Shown piece after piece: positions 12,145 to 23,853 of a stretch of DNA of 64,000 bases; positions within the stretch are counted from its first letter, which is position 1, and every line of letters starts with the position of its first letter. The position numbers were made by a program, and so were the translations under genes. Source of the stretch: Nemophila menziesii (lineage: Eukaryota > Streptophyta > Magnoliopsida > Boraginales > Hydrophyllaceae); NCBI GenBank assembly GCA_029959085.1, contig JARWIR010000016.1:9593441-9657440 (forward strand), written 5' to 3'. The notes below the pieces were generated by a model. It saw nothing but the letters and a program-made list of their open reading frames with translations, had not been told where the DNA came from and ran no database searches.

Positions 12145-15100
12145 AGCGAGAATAATGGTAAAGGTTTGGAAGGGTTTGAGTTGGATCGTCTCTGATCAAT
12201 GAAGATGAGATTAATCTTATATAAAATGGTTTGTAGAGACAAAAATGGGACAGAAGCCAGACAAAATTCCAAACAAACAATAAATATACTAATGGATTAA
12301 CAAATAAATAAACGATAATATATTTTATTCAAATAATAAAAAGAGTAAAGTGTTTTGTTTATTGGGTGAGAATTAAACGGGACAATATAGCATTCCAGAA
12401 TCAAATAATTAGTGAAAATACTTTGTTCGAGAAGATATTGAAGAAATTGTGGATAATCTAAGAAAATTAAAGAAATTTGATAAAGAAAGGATTAAGGACC
12501 TGGAGAAATTAGGGTTTTTATATGGAAGAGAGAAGGGTATCTTAAACTTTGTTTTGTCTAATGTGTTGTTCGTCTTTCACTACATAAGGATCTGGTATTT
12601 ATTTTGGGTCTTGTAAGTTATATCGGGCCCACTTATTACCCAATGGAATTTTTTTTTCTAAGATAAAATTATTTGTATCATATAACAAATTTATTAATAG
12701 AAAATTGTGACTACAAAGGGGACAAAAGTCTCATTTTGAATAATTATTTATATGGTTTTCCAAATTTGGGTACGTCTCTCCATTCTTTCTAATTAAGACT
12801 ATAATTTTTTATTTTTTCCTTTTTAGATCAATTTTTTTTCTAATGCGTATCTTTTTATAGATATAAATAAAAAAACTGCAATTATAAAAAAATGTAAAAA
12901 GATAAGTATTGAAGAAAAATAGAAAATTTATGACAAAAATTGAGTAAAAAATAAAGATATAGACCATATTCCGGAAATTAAATTATGTGGCCAAATTTGA
13001 AGAAACTAGTAAAAAATAATAGGAAAATTCTTCCATCCAATATAGGATTATCCTATATTGGATGGAACAATTTTCCTTAACTATTTAATAATCATACAAA
13101 GATATGTATCGGAGAAAATTAGAAATTTTATGACAAAAATTGAGGAAAAAATAAAGATATAGACTAAATTAGGGGAAAATAATATATGTGGCCTAATTTG
13201 AAGAAACTAGTACAAAATAGTAAAATAGAAGTTTACTAAGAAAAGATGATCCAAAAAAATTTCAAACTCTCAAACAATAAATAATTAAGAATTTTAATCT
13301 CGAAATGTGGAATATGGTTAAATGACATTGGTACATTTAGAAACAAAATAGACATTAGAGGATCCATGTATTACATAAATTCCTATGCAAAATATCAACA
13401 CGAAAGTAGGACCATCAATCTCTAATTATTTCAAAAATAAAGGTGTATATTCAACCACTTATAATTTAGGAGATGTGGAAGGCATCAAAAAGGTATCTTG
13501 AAGGTCGTAACCAACCTTAAAGGAAATTTATATTGCTATATGAAGGAGAAATGTACCTCGTTCACTTGAGTACTTCAGCAAATGGTTAAATAAACAGGTT
13601 ACTCCAATGATTGAATCTTTCATATATATCCATTCCATACTTCACATTTATTAATATATCTCTCACTTTATTACAAAGGTACATGCAAATATCACGTTTT
13701 CTCCATAAATCATAAATATAATGAAATTTATGTTTATAATTTATTATATCTTCATTCTTTTTCCTAATACATAACATGCTTGAGCGTTGGAGTGCGGACA
13801 GAGGTCTTACACGTCCTTGGCTCATTGATTTATTATCTTATTACAGTTTTACTCACTCTCAAATATTTCTAGAAACTTCCTATGATTCGACTATCTATAC
13901 ATCAATATCTCATATTCTTAGAGGTGATGCTTCCAGATTGATCAGTTTAACATAGTCTTTGGAAAGGTTTGAGTAACCACGATGGAAGATCAAGCATCAT
14001 GGGGTAAATACCATAGTAGACGTCGTGACCGAGGATGTGATGCAAAATGAGGGATCACAACTCAACCAGGTGAGATAAATGGATTTCCTATGTTAGTGCG
14101 TATGTCATTTAAGCAACTAAGAAATAACCCACCAGAATTTATTCAACCTGCATGCAATGACGGTCCAACAATTCATCCCTATAACCTGAATAATTTCGTA
14201 ATGCATCCTATTGGTAGGAAGCCCAGGAGGATCAGCTAGTAAACCCCACCATCCCTATAGTGAAACTGAATGCCAGAACGTGCCAATGATCTAGCTATTC
14301 CAGCACTCTTCAACATATTTCAAAAAATGTTTCAAATTTTTTTAATAACAACATGCGCAAGGGTAGGTCGAGCAACCACTACACCAAGTTGTCACCCAGG
14401 TGGGATACTGAAAGGACTCAGATCCATTTTTGAAGAAGCCACGAGGGCGCCCATCAACTCGAGGATGAAACATCACCACAACATCACCTCATAGATCCAG
14501 GGTAACAAGTAAGATCCAAATTATCCTCTCTTATAGCAAATGAACCACATAATATATCAGGCTAGAAATAACACTCTAGACAAATAGAGTCATTTTTTGG
14601 GAGGTCTTAGACATGCAGTAGTCACATTAATTAAAGCCCTAAATTCTATATGCTTATGATGAATCTGTTGGTCTATATAAAGCTATTACCATATATAAGT
14701 GTTATATGGAACTTATAAATAGTGTTGATGCAATTTATACTAAGTCTTTTCCATCTTTATTGTTGAATAATGCTCAATAGTGGTTTTACAGGCTCGAGCC
14801 TCATACTATGTGGCAATTTTTCCAACTTCTGTAAAGATTTAAAGTTAGGTTCGTGAGAAGTTATAGACTAGGGTGAGAGTACTCGAGAATTATATTAATG
14901 TAAAAGGAAAATATGAAAGCATTTAGAGTTACTTGGAACACTCTAGCAACAAGTCTTATAAAGTAGAAGTCCTTGATAACAAATCGTCAAGATTGCATAC
15001 ACTTATCGGTTACAACCTGATATTTTTATACCCATCTTGCAGCAAATACAGGGTAAACTTTAGAATAAATATGTTAAGAATCAAAACCTTACATGGAGTT

Positions 15101-16216
15101 GAGGATATGGTAGCCTCTAGATATTTAAAATGCCATTAGATCAGATGAAGGAAGGATTGTTGTCGTTGTGGTAATGGAGAAGGAGATGGAAACAATTACG
15201 ATTTATTATAACATAGATTATGAGGCTAGACAGGTGAATTGAAAAACAAATCAAATGTGTGTTGGAAAGAAAATATAGTCAGATTCAAAGTGACATCAAG
15301 GAAGACGATATGAGAGTCTAATCCTGGAATAACGACAAAAGGAAAGGTCTAGAAGAAGTGTGTTGAATATTTTCTTTAACGTGATGATATTGGTATACAT
15401 GAATTTGGAGGAATAATAGTGGTGCTTATGGAACAACTATCAATAAACTAAGAGCTCTTAGTATGCAAAAATATGAATTTGTCAGGGAAGTGCAAGGGAG
15501 GGAAAATATAATAATGTTAGTGAAAGCTACAATATATCTAGTAGACATGATTGGTAGATTGAGTTGTGAAATAATAAAGGATTTTCATAGGAAAATTCCC
15601 CATCCCATACAATAGAATAGTAAAGAGAAGAAAAATGATATTCAACGAATGAGTATGAAAGTTGACTAGTTCAAGCACCATATACAGTAAAAATGTGTAA
15701 TGTAAATGAAATAGAGTTGGTTTGAGTTGAGGGAAGTATGAAAGAAAACGAAAGAGTACCTGCGACTTGTAATTTTGGGACAAGTATCCACTTTTAAATT
15801 AAACATGGATTAGGTGACAAGGGTTGAGTTCAGCTTTCACACCTAGTTTATGGGGTGCTTGACACATTTAAAACGTCTTTCTTGGAAAATAGCATTCTTT
15901 TGTATTTGTGTAAATTTGTATCATCCGCAAATCCCTATAACTTTTGGTTGGTATTTTTAGCAATAATGTGAAGTTTAGGATTGTGTACACCCGTCTTGTG
16001 TACTTGGCCATTCTTTTCCTCATTCTTTGCATTGTTGAGATCTTATTATTTGCATTAGAGGGTAAGTCAAAGAATTATTTCCTGGTTGGTTGTGGCATCC
16101 ATAGAGACTTGTGCTAGTGACAATATTTTAACCCAAATTTTTCAGACACCATTCTCCCTTTCAATCATTTTGAATGAATAAAAATCAACTAGGAATTTTG
16201 TTAGATGTAAATTTAA
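11788..16216. repeat. Segmental duplication, copy B (partner at 4595-8909)
   Basis: Direct-repeat partner of 4595-8909, starting CAATCTTTGAGCTG and ending near AATTTTGTTAGATG. It lacks the LINE. Its right edge meets an Athila integrase reading frame directly at about 16217, so either the duplication or a later rearrangement cut the Athila element. A 74-codon frame at 14270-14494 (RANDLAIPALFNIFQKMFQ) vaguely recalls the N-terminus of gypsy gag proteins, suggesting part of the duplicated segment is old retroelement DNA; that is weak. Confidence 0.85.
13031..13067. repeat. Perfect 17-bp-arm palindrome (fused MITE ends)
   Basis: Two 17-base arms (TTCCATCCAATATAGGA and its exact complement) separated by three bases. 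It occupies the position of the ~168-bp element at 5900-6067 in copy A and consists of just that element's terminal repeats. Confidence 0.8.
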
Positions 16217-16217
16217 G

Positions 16218-17175
16218 AGAGATGAGATGCCACGTAATAATGTTCTTGAAGTTGAGATATTCGATGTATGGGGTATTGATTTCATGGGTCCCTTTGTACC
16301 ATCTAATAGAAATCTTTACATCCTATTAGTTGTTGATTACGTGTTCAAATGGGTGGAGGTTGTTGCTCTACCAACCAATGATTCGTAAGTGGAGATAAAG
16401 TTCTTAAAGTCACACATCTTTACTAGACATGGCACGTCTAGAGTTATTATTAGTGATGGAGGTTCTCATTTTGTTAACAGATACGTGAAGGTTGTGTTAG
16501 AGAAGTATGGGGTGAGACATCATGTATCTACTTCTTATCATCCACAAGAAAATGGTCAAGCTGAGGTCTCTAATCGAGAGATCAAAACTATTTTAGAGAA
16601 GACTGTTGGTTCCACACGCAAGTATTGGTCAATGAAATTAGATTATGCATTGTGGGCATATCGTACTGCGTTCAAGACACCTGTTGGTGCATCTCCGTAT
16701 CGCATAGTTTATTGTAAGGCTTGTCACTTACCTCTCGAGCTTGAAATGGGTGCCTATTGGGCGATAGTGGAGATGAATATGGATCCTACTTTAGCCGATA
16801 TGAATCGTATGATGAAACTGGATGAACTTGATGAGTTTCGATTTCATGCCTATGAGAATGCTAAACTTTACAAAAAAAGACAAAGAGATGGCATGATAAT
16901 CCATTCGTGAAAAGAAATTCAAAGTGGGACAGATGGTCCTCAAGTATAACTCCAAGTTCAGCAATTATCCGGGTAAGTTGAGATCAAAGTGGTCTGGTCC
17001 TTTCGTGGTGACCAAAGTTACGCCTCATTGAGCTATAGAAATCGAAAACCTAGACGAGAAACGCACCTTCATGGTGAATGGGCATTGGCTGAAACTTTAT
17101 CATGTAGGTGAGGATACCAATCGCTGGATAAATCCACATCCTGGGGAGGTCATGTACCTCCTCGAAGATGAATAA
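16218..17175 (+). pseudogene. Athila pol C-terminus: integrase core and C-terminal domain, broken
   Basis: Integrase would insert element cDNA into host DNA. The core DDE residues are visible: first Asp in [10 protein letters not shown], second in ISDGGSHF, Glu in the GQAEVSNREIK region. WAYRTAFKTPVGASPY follows. The C-terminal GQMVLKYNSK ... RSKWSGPFVV part lies in a shifted frame after the stop at 16908-16910. Breaks: TAA at 16386-16388, one frame change near 16905, and a stop in TPH*AIEIEN at about 17030. The frame ends at TAA 17173-17175. The zinc-binding HHCC domain and everything upstream are missing. Confidence 0.85.
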
Positions 17176-17350
17176 TTGCGAGAGGTAACCCGTCGGGCTT
17201 AACGACGTTAAACAAAAGCCATTTCAATTGTATATTAGTTTATTGCTTAATGTTTTTCAATTCCTAGTGTATAATTCTAAGTAATTGTCGAGTCTTAGTG
17301 TCTACTTTTAAAAGAAATGAGAAAGGTAGTGTGTGTTAATGATGCAGGAA

Positions 17351-17765
17351 TTGAGTTTGGGGTGCTAAGGAACGAAAAAGAAAAATCTGCACACGGGGCG
17401 GCTAGTCGGTCATATGACCGGTATGCCGGTGAAGGAAACACGAGCCCTCGTGTTTATGACTCGGGTTGTTTTCCGAGAGGGGAAAATATTCAAGAGTCTA
17501 ACCAGTATGCCGCCCAGGGCACCGGTATGCCAGCCAGAAGGAAACACGAGCCCTCGGGTTTCATGACTCGTGTATTTTGACGAAGCGAGATTTTTCGAAA
17601 AACAGCGCACCAGTATGCCGGTGTCACCCCCGGTATGTCGACGCCCAAGAACACGAGGCCTCGGGTAGTGGATTCGGGTTTATTGCCGAGAGTTACAAAA
17701 AGGAAGAACTCCAGCACCGGTATGCCGGCGATTCCGCCGGTATGCTGGTCTGATGGCGGTTTTGA
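17351..17765 (+). repeat. GC-rich minisatellite-like region with repeated GGTATGCCGG motifs
   Basis: About three imperfect units of ~105 bp, marked by CACGAGCCCTCG-type blocks at about 17440, 17547 and 17651. Each is flanked by copies of the near-palindrome ACCGGTATGCCGGT (about 17418, 17503, 17521, 17612, 17630, 17718, 17740; several with one or two changes). Much richer in GC than the surroundings. Short open frames on both strands cross it but look like by-products. It lies between the integrase and a TATA-like box. Confidence 0.7.
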
Positions 17766-17847
17766 AGAGTTTATTTCCTAATACACTTCTTACCTTATCA
17801 AGAGAAAACCCTAGCCTCTCCAATACGAATTTTCCATCCCTTAACCT

Positions 17848-17855
17848 TATAAATA
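17848..17855 (+). promoter_or_regulatory. TATA-box-like element upstream of the post-pol ORF
   Basis: TATAAATA in the context CTTATAAATATACCTTG, followed by an A/C-rich leader-like stretch and the ORF at 18101. It could drive a separate transcript for the post-pol ORF. Inferred from sequence and position only. Confidence 0.3.
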
Positions 17856-18100
17856 TACCTTGAAGCTTGATTAAACCTCCACACCAAACACCACAACATC
17901 CATAATCCTCTCCTCCTTCTTCCATAAACACATATTCTTCATCAAATTCATCACACTACACCATAAAACATCATCATGATCATCAAGCAATCAAGAATTC
18001 TTCCAAGAATCATCAAATCCAAGCAAGAAACTCAAGCCACACTAATCTTTCTTAACTTTGTTCCATCCATGGTGTAACTTGAGTTTGGGGTCAATCAAAC

Positions 18101-18565
18101 ATGACAAACAGAACATATGCTATGGATTATAAGAGGAAGTGTTCAATCCTGGGGAAGAACAAAGATTTTCCTGGAGCCACAATTGAAAAGACCATTGATC
18201 TTGATGAGCCTATTAAAAAGAAACAAAAGGTAGAGGCACCAGCACAGCCACTACACAAGATTTTAACATCTAGGATGACCGTACCATCAAGGCCTAAAGA
18301 AAAGACACAAATTCAAGATCAAGGTTCTTCTTCTTCCTCTTCATATCAGAATAATTCTTGCATACCCCCATGGGCAATCAAATTGAAACATGAAGTCAAT
18401 CATATAAGAAAAGAAAACAAAGCACTTTGGGAGGAAATTGCAAAGATTAATCAACAACTAGGTGAAGTAACTGAGACCTTGGATATTGATAATTATTCTT
18501 CTTCTTCGAAGGAGGACATGATGGATCTTTATGGCCAGGTACCCCGTTCTAATTATTCTTCTTAA
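18101..18565 (+). CDS. Athila post-pol ORF, small coiled-coil protein of unknown role
   Basis: 154 codons, ATG at 18101 to TAA at 18563-18565. The N-terminus has basic patches (MDYKRKCS; IKKKQKVE, nuclear-localisation-like), then a Ser-rich linker. A helical segment (about residues 90-128, KLKHEVNHIRKENKALWEEI) has heptad-like spacing suggesting a coiled coil. The tail is Ser/Asp-rich. No signal peptide or membrane segment, so it does not look like a classical envelope protein. Athila elements often carry an extra ORF between pol and the 3' LTR, which this position matches. Intact within an otherwise broken element. Function unknown; possibly recently captured or constrained. Confidence 0.5.
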   Translation: MTNRTYAMDYKRKCSILGKNKDFPGATIEKTIDLDEPIKKKQKVEAPAQPLHKILTSRMTVPSRPKEKTQIQDQGSSSSSSYQNNSCIPPWAIKLKHEVNHIRKENKALWEEIAKINQQLGEVTETLDIDNYSSSSKEDMMDLYGQVPRSNYSS

Positions 18566-20047
18566 TTACTTGTAGATATTAGGTAGTTTAGTTTAATTTT
18601 TAATTTTATTGCTTTATTGAGTCTTATCCGAGTCGTGGGGACACGACTCACTTTTGAGTTTGGGGTGGGGTTCGTTGCCTCATCCCAATTTTTTGTGTTT
18701 TACATGCTTTCAAATAAAATTAATCTTAGGGTTGCGGTGACTGTAGAGTATTTTAAATGCCTCCATCAAGCATGCTTTTCATGAATATATGATAGAAAAT
18801 AGTTGACTTTAGGGGTTAGTATAAAACGCACTTAGATTGCACGCAAATATGAGGTAATTGATAGGAAGAATTAATGAACAATGCAAAAGAAGTAAACTTG
18901 TGCTTAAGGATAATGAGTGGTTTGTAGAACGTGAGATCTGAATGAGTAGAGAACCCACTTAGGTATGAACTAGAGGCAAACTGCGTAAATAGGAAGATGA
19001 TAGAGACAGTTCTTTGTTAGCCCTTTGAATCCTTTTTGGCCTTCTATCCCTGAATTTAATTATATCCTTCTTAGCCAAATTTTTAGCCTTTAAGCCTTTC
19101 TTTTGTCGCCACATTATAAGCCAATATCCCTTTAGTTTGTTAGGCAATACCATATGACCCGCACTTTAATCACGATCCTGAGACTTCCTGTCTTGAGCTT
19201 TAGTTTGGGGTGGTGGGACCACTATTATGGGAATTTACCTTAGGTTGGGATTTTTTATCTTATCAATTGTGCTCTGTTTTATGTTTTGATGATGATTCAC
19301 AGTGATTATATTGTAACCTTTTGCCAGGGTAAGAGTAAATGAAAAAAATATGATAAGTTATGAAAAGGAAAAAAAATTATGAAAAAAATAGCATGATATC
19401 TCAACATCAAAAAGAGAGTCATAGATATACAAAAGAAAAGAAAATTCATATGAAAAGAATACATATTTGGACTAGCAAAGAGAAAATTTTTATGTGAATC
19501 ATCTGTAGTGCTTATTGGGTTAATCTGGGGACGCTAGAATTAGCGTGTCAATTGGGTTGAGTGAGAACATATTCGAGTGTAAACTCAAGCTCTTGGACAG
19601 TATGTTGATGGTAAGTGAGTAGAGAGCCAAAAGCTCACTTCAAATTTACCAAATATACATACTCTACCGTCCCTAAGCCTATATTAAAACCGTAAAGACC
19701 TCGTGATTCTTAGATACATAGTGAGTCTGTGATTCAGCTAATAGGGAGTATGCTAAGTGGAGCGTTCGAAGCAAGTAAGGATCAAGGAACACCCTATAGC
19801 CACCATCTTGAGATACGTATAAGCGTAACCTTCTAGCATTGTGAAATTAATTTTGGATTGATATTATTTTGTGTTTGACTTTGCATGATATGTGTATGTG
19901 TATATTAATTCCTAGATCATACTATATGAGATTTGTTTTAAGTTATGCTTTGGGAATACTTACTATATTATACCTTCTGCGTTCACCTAAAAGGTCTTTG
20001 TTTTTATTTTACTTTGTCGGGACGACAGAGGTTTGAGTTTGGGGTGT
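18566..20047 (+). other. Athila post-pol non-coding region with repeated polypurine-tract-like motifs
   Basis: No coding frame of note. The string GAGTTTGGGGTG, or a one-base variant, occurs near 17353, 18080, 18656, 19201 and 20035. Only the last is next to the LTR and would be the functional polypurine tract priming plus-strand synthesis; the others look like internal repeats of it. Confidence 0.6.
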
Positions 20048-22045
20048 TGATATCTCCCTATTTGTTCTAATTATTAGCCCTTTGGAGACATCCTTTTAGT
20101 TGAATATTTGACTTATTTGATAGACTTGTATGCTTATTTCATCATTTTACACTTTCTACCCTTGGAATTAGACTATTTGCATTTTTAGAGCTTTTGTGCG
20201 TTAATTTGGTTATTTTTAGTGCAAAGTTAGTAGGTTCTTGAATTTCATGATAAACCAATACAAGGAGGAGAGGTGAGAATTAAAGTCTTAGATCATTATT
20301 AGTGTGTTAGGAAGTATTTTATTCGAGTTTCTAATTTTAGAGTGCACTTTCTTATTTCTAGTCTTGATTAATGATTTATTGATTTTTAAAACATATGCGG
20401 TTTAATTATTCATTTATTGTGAAGCTTTAAAAGATATATGGTAATTAATTAGAGACCAAGTCAAGTCTAAGAAGTAAAGGAAAGATATATACATGGAAAT
20501 TGGAAGATTAAGGAAGGAAATATGCAAAGAAAGAAAAGATAAAGTTACCAAATAACTTTGAAATTCCAGCCACGTTCAAATACGAGCTCATAACTCAAGA
20601 TTGGATAGAATTTGGGAGAATTGTCTGGACCAATGGATAAAGATTTTCTGAGACAAGTGATTTCGATATAAAGAACGCGTCAAACGGATAAGTATTGAAG
20701 TAAATATGACCAAAACAAATCAGCAACAGAATCTTACCTTTCCTATATTTTAGGGTTGCGAATTAAAGAGTTCTTAACTTGTCTTAGGGGGTGTTTGTTT
20801 GCACTTAATGAGATCTTAATCTGATTCATTAAGACACTAGATCAATCAGACTGTTTGTTTTCCCTGGCCAATTCAGATCTGAATGCCTCTTAATTGGTCT
20901 GTTTCATTAAGATTTCAAACTAAGTCTGAATCATTCAGACACTGCCTCTTAACAGAATAAGTTCTATTCAGCTGTTCATTCAACATTCAGCACTTATTAC
21001 TTAAAAAAACAAACGACGCCTTACACTCTAAGTAAAAACTAATTAGGGCTTCCTAATACCTATAAATACACCCCTTAGCCTCATCTTTTCACAGACTTCA
21101 GAGAATTACACAAGAGGCTTAAGGTTTTCAAGTCAGAGCAAGAAGGCAAGGAGAAACCAGAGCTGGGAGAATTATGTTCTTCCATCAACAGTCATCCAAC
21201 CCTTTAGGTTATCAATTTATTTTCCGTAATTGAATTATGACTTCTTCTGATTTAATTTCAGTATTTAATTTTATCATGAGCTAAATTTCCATATACTTGA
21301 GAATCGCAATAAAGGGATGAACCCTAATTAATTTATTCTACGTTTTGAATTTGGGATTCTTATGATTTAAATTGAATTGAGTTTTATATATTAGATATTA
21401 ATTTGTTTTCATTACTATTTCTTTTAGGAACAACTAGAAATAGCTTTTAGTATTTGGGCTATTCACTTTGGTGGAAAAAGTGATCATCCGACAGGAGGGT
21501 TTGAATACAGACTTAGGTAGTACCCGTGTAATGTCCGTTATTGACCGACAGGCTTAACTAATTACATAGCCAAAGAGGTAAATTCATATCATTCGAAGAG
21601 GCATATTCGCCCATATAGGGGTTTATAGTACTTTAGGATATCTCCTAGGTCCACCTGACAGGGGGCTAGGAGACATTAGAGTCCCGACTAATATTATGAT
21701 ACCAATTTCTACCCTTAAAACAAAGCATAGGTTACGTTAATTAGGTGGATTCCTTGCGAGACTCAAGTATCTTTCATTTCTGAAGTTAGTCAATTTACTT
21801 GCATTATTTCTTTTTAGTTATTTATTTTTAGTCTTTATTTATTTGCATCTTTAGTTATTAGAAAAACCAATCAAAAATCATATTAATTTACTTTTCAGTC
21901 AAGCAATTATTTCTACTATCTGATTAATATTTTGGCTGAACCTAATCCGTCCCTGAGAACGAAACCCGATTTATCGGATATTACTTGAACAACCGTGCAC
22001 TTGCTGTATTGTGGTTCCTTTTATTTATCGCATTATTTTCTAACA
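20048..22045 (+). repeat. 3' LTR of Athila element A
   Basis: Starts TGATATCTCCC and ends TAACA, preceded by a polypurine tract. It aligns along most of its length with the reversed LTR at 23854-25842, including the AAACGGATAA block, the CCTATATTTTAGGGTT block and a TATA box (21061-21068). It carries a MITE at 20787-21020. The LTR contains promoter and polyadenylation signals for the element. Confidence 0.8.
20787..21020. mobile_element. PIF/Harbinger-like (Tourist-type) MITE
   Basis: 234 bp with imperfect terminal inverted repeats (GGGGGTGTTTGTTTG and, reversed, GGCGTCGTTTGTTT), flanked on both sides by TTA (20784-20786 and 21021-21023), the target duplication typical of PIF/Harbinger. The equivalent place in the related LTR at 24.8-24.9 kb lacks it. 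The inside has several TCTGAATCATTCAG-like short palindromes and no ORF. Confidence 0.65.
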
Positions 22046-22046
22046 C

Positions 22047-23730
22047 CCAAGGACCCACCAGGTGGTAACTTGTTTTGGCAAATAGCACTACACTCCTCTG
22101 GCAATCCAATTGTTTCCCCAGTTTCTAAACTTCGTTTGTTAGAAAGAATGTCCTTCATGAATTTCAAATATTTTGGCATTCTCTTGAGAGCTTCTATATT
22201 AATATCTAGCTTGCTCACCATGTCAAGGAACTTCTTGAATTCTTTTTTATTGTCCTTCTTCATGACACGTGATGGGTGTGGTGGAGGAGGGCGTGTATTA
22301 GTTTCCAATGAGTTTTTCTTATTTTCTAGTGTCTTTTCTTGACACTCTTTGGTTCAACTACCTCTTCGACCTTATCTTCTACTGTTTCTTCAACCACATT
22401 TTCAGGAATAGAGGTTGGTTCTGGTTCTTTCATAGGCGGAGGTAATTGTTTTCCACTTTGTAATTCAACTGCGTGTCAAGCATTATCTTAAAAAGCAATA
22501 GTATCACTTGGGAGTTGCCTTTTTGGCCTGTTCTGTAATGTACTCACCATTTGTGATAGAGTATGCTCGAGATACCTTTTGTAAGGTTTGGAGTCTTCGA
22601 TGGCTCATCTTCATATTTTCTTCAACTAATTTCATCATCTCAGCCATGCTTGAATCCAAACTCGAAGGTTGTTCTTGTTTAGCTTGTTGCATTGAATGTT
22701 GTGGTGGTTCTTGATAAGATTTTTCATAAATTGGCGCTTCTTAATATATGGGTTGTGGTCGATAATAGGATTGAGGTTGAGTTTGATAATATGTCTCTTG
22801 ATTTCTGACCCAATTCTGATTATGTGGGGGCTGATAATTAGCGTAATTTCCTTGAGGTTGATAATAACCGTCTGAATAACGGTTTCTTTGATGAGATACG
22901 AAGGAAATCGAAGCTAGATTATTCATACACTTTTCCCACAAATGATTTCTTGCTCCACAACTAGGACATGAAGGTAAAGTATGTACTAGATTTACCTGAG
23001 CTATTGTTCGTGCTTGTTCTTGTAGTTCCTTGAGTTGTTGGTTTAGTTCTTCAAGCCTTAGAGATTCTGAGGTCTTTTCTTGTTTTTTTTTATTCAATCG
23101 GCCAAATTCTCTCAGTCTCAAGAACTTTCTCCATAATACTTTCATCTTCTACAGGATCTAATAATACGAAACCTTTATCTCCTAATAAATCTGCTCTTGC
23201 CTTGGACTCGTTATTGAGTCCTCCATAGAACATGGTTAATGAATATTTTGGCGATGATATATGGAAGGGACATCTCGCCTTTTTCTCGTTAAAATGTAAC
23301 CATGCTTCACCAACACTTTCTCCGTCTTTTTGCATATACTGTTCAAGCTCCAACATATCTTTTAATCGTCTACTAACCGGATAGAATTGGTCTAGGAATT
23401 TGGATTGAAGCTTGTCCTAATCTGGAATAACATTAAGGTGTTGGGAATCATACCGATCGCACCTCCGGTCAAAAAGAACTGGAAAGTAACGTAATACATT
23501 TGCTCCTTTATAACGCATTTTATGATATAAGAGTCATAGCTCTGCATAAATTTCTGAACATACCGGACCAGATCTTGTTGTGCAACACCGCTAAATTGTC
23601 CATAACTTGCAAATTGCGCTATCATGCCTGGATCTGGTCTAAATTTAGCGGCTTGGATTTCTGGAGTGCGGATTCCTCGTGGTTGCACTCTAAATGAGAT
23701 GGGAAGATCAAGTTTCCTCAGGCTTGCCAT
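22047..23730 (-). pseudogene. Athila gag polyprotein, decayed
   Basis: Starts at ATG 23730 (MASLRKLDLPISF) and continues as a retrotransposon gag: a RPDPGMIAQFASYGQFSG stretch, a GESVGEAWLHFNEKKARCP matrix/capsid-like stretch with the FYGGLNNESKA motif, a coiled region, then a CCHC zinc knuckle (CPSCGARNHLWEKC). A Q/Y-rich linker follows, then the KFLDMVSKLDINIEALKRMP ... EECSAICQNKLPP segment typical just before the Athila protease. Breaks: stops at about 23392, 23090, 22741 and 22504, and a frame change in and out around 23090-23390. Gag packages element RNA in virus-like particles; this copy cannot. Confidence 0.82.
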
Positions 23731-23819
23731 CTGTAAAATCTGTAAAGCAAAAACTAAAAGAAAAAGCGTAAAATAGAACTAACTGAAATAAATGCACAAG
23801 GACTAACGATGTAGTCCCT

Positions 23820-23832
23820 GGCAGCGGCGCCA
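23820..23832 (-). other. Primer binding site of Athila element B
   Basis: Read on the minus strand: TGGCGCCGCTGCC, about 21 bases downstream of the LTR end. This fits the tRNA-Asp-type binding site known for Athila elements, with one or two changes. It primes minus-strand DNA synthesis. Confidence 0.75.
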
Positions 23833-23853
23833 AAAACTTGGCGTCGCCTAAGG

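Larger units (their letters stand above)
16217..22045 (+). mobile_element. Athila-type Ty3/gypsy retrotransposon, 3' part (element A)
   Basis: Contains the end of pol (integrase), about 2.9 kb of post-pol sequence with one small ORF, a polypurine-tract-like GTTTGGGGTG before the LTR, and a ~2 kb 3' LTR (20048-22045, starting TGATATCTCCC and ending TAACA). Family call: the integrase wording [12 protein letters not shown] with EISNREIK-like and WAYRTAFKTP motifs is typical of the Athila lineage, as are the long LTR and long post-pol region. The 5' LTR, gag, protease and RT are missing. The LTR end abuts a truncated gag of element B. Confidence 0.85.

Noticed and set aside
14270..14494. 74-codon frame as a gag protein
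   Set aside because: Only a faint resemblance to gypsy gag N-termini, and the frame is broken in the duplicate at about 6.9-7.2 kb; mentioned under copy B only.
17410..17931. Several overlapping minus-strand frames over the GC-rich repeat
   Set aside because: They arise from the repeat's low stop density; no start context or motif, and they overlap one another in different frames.
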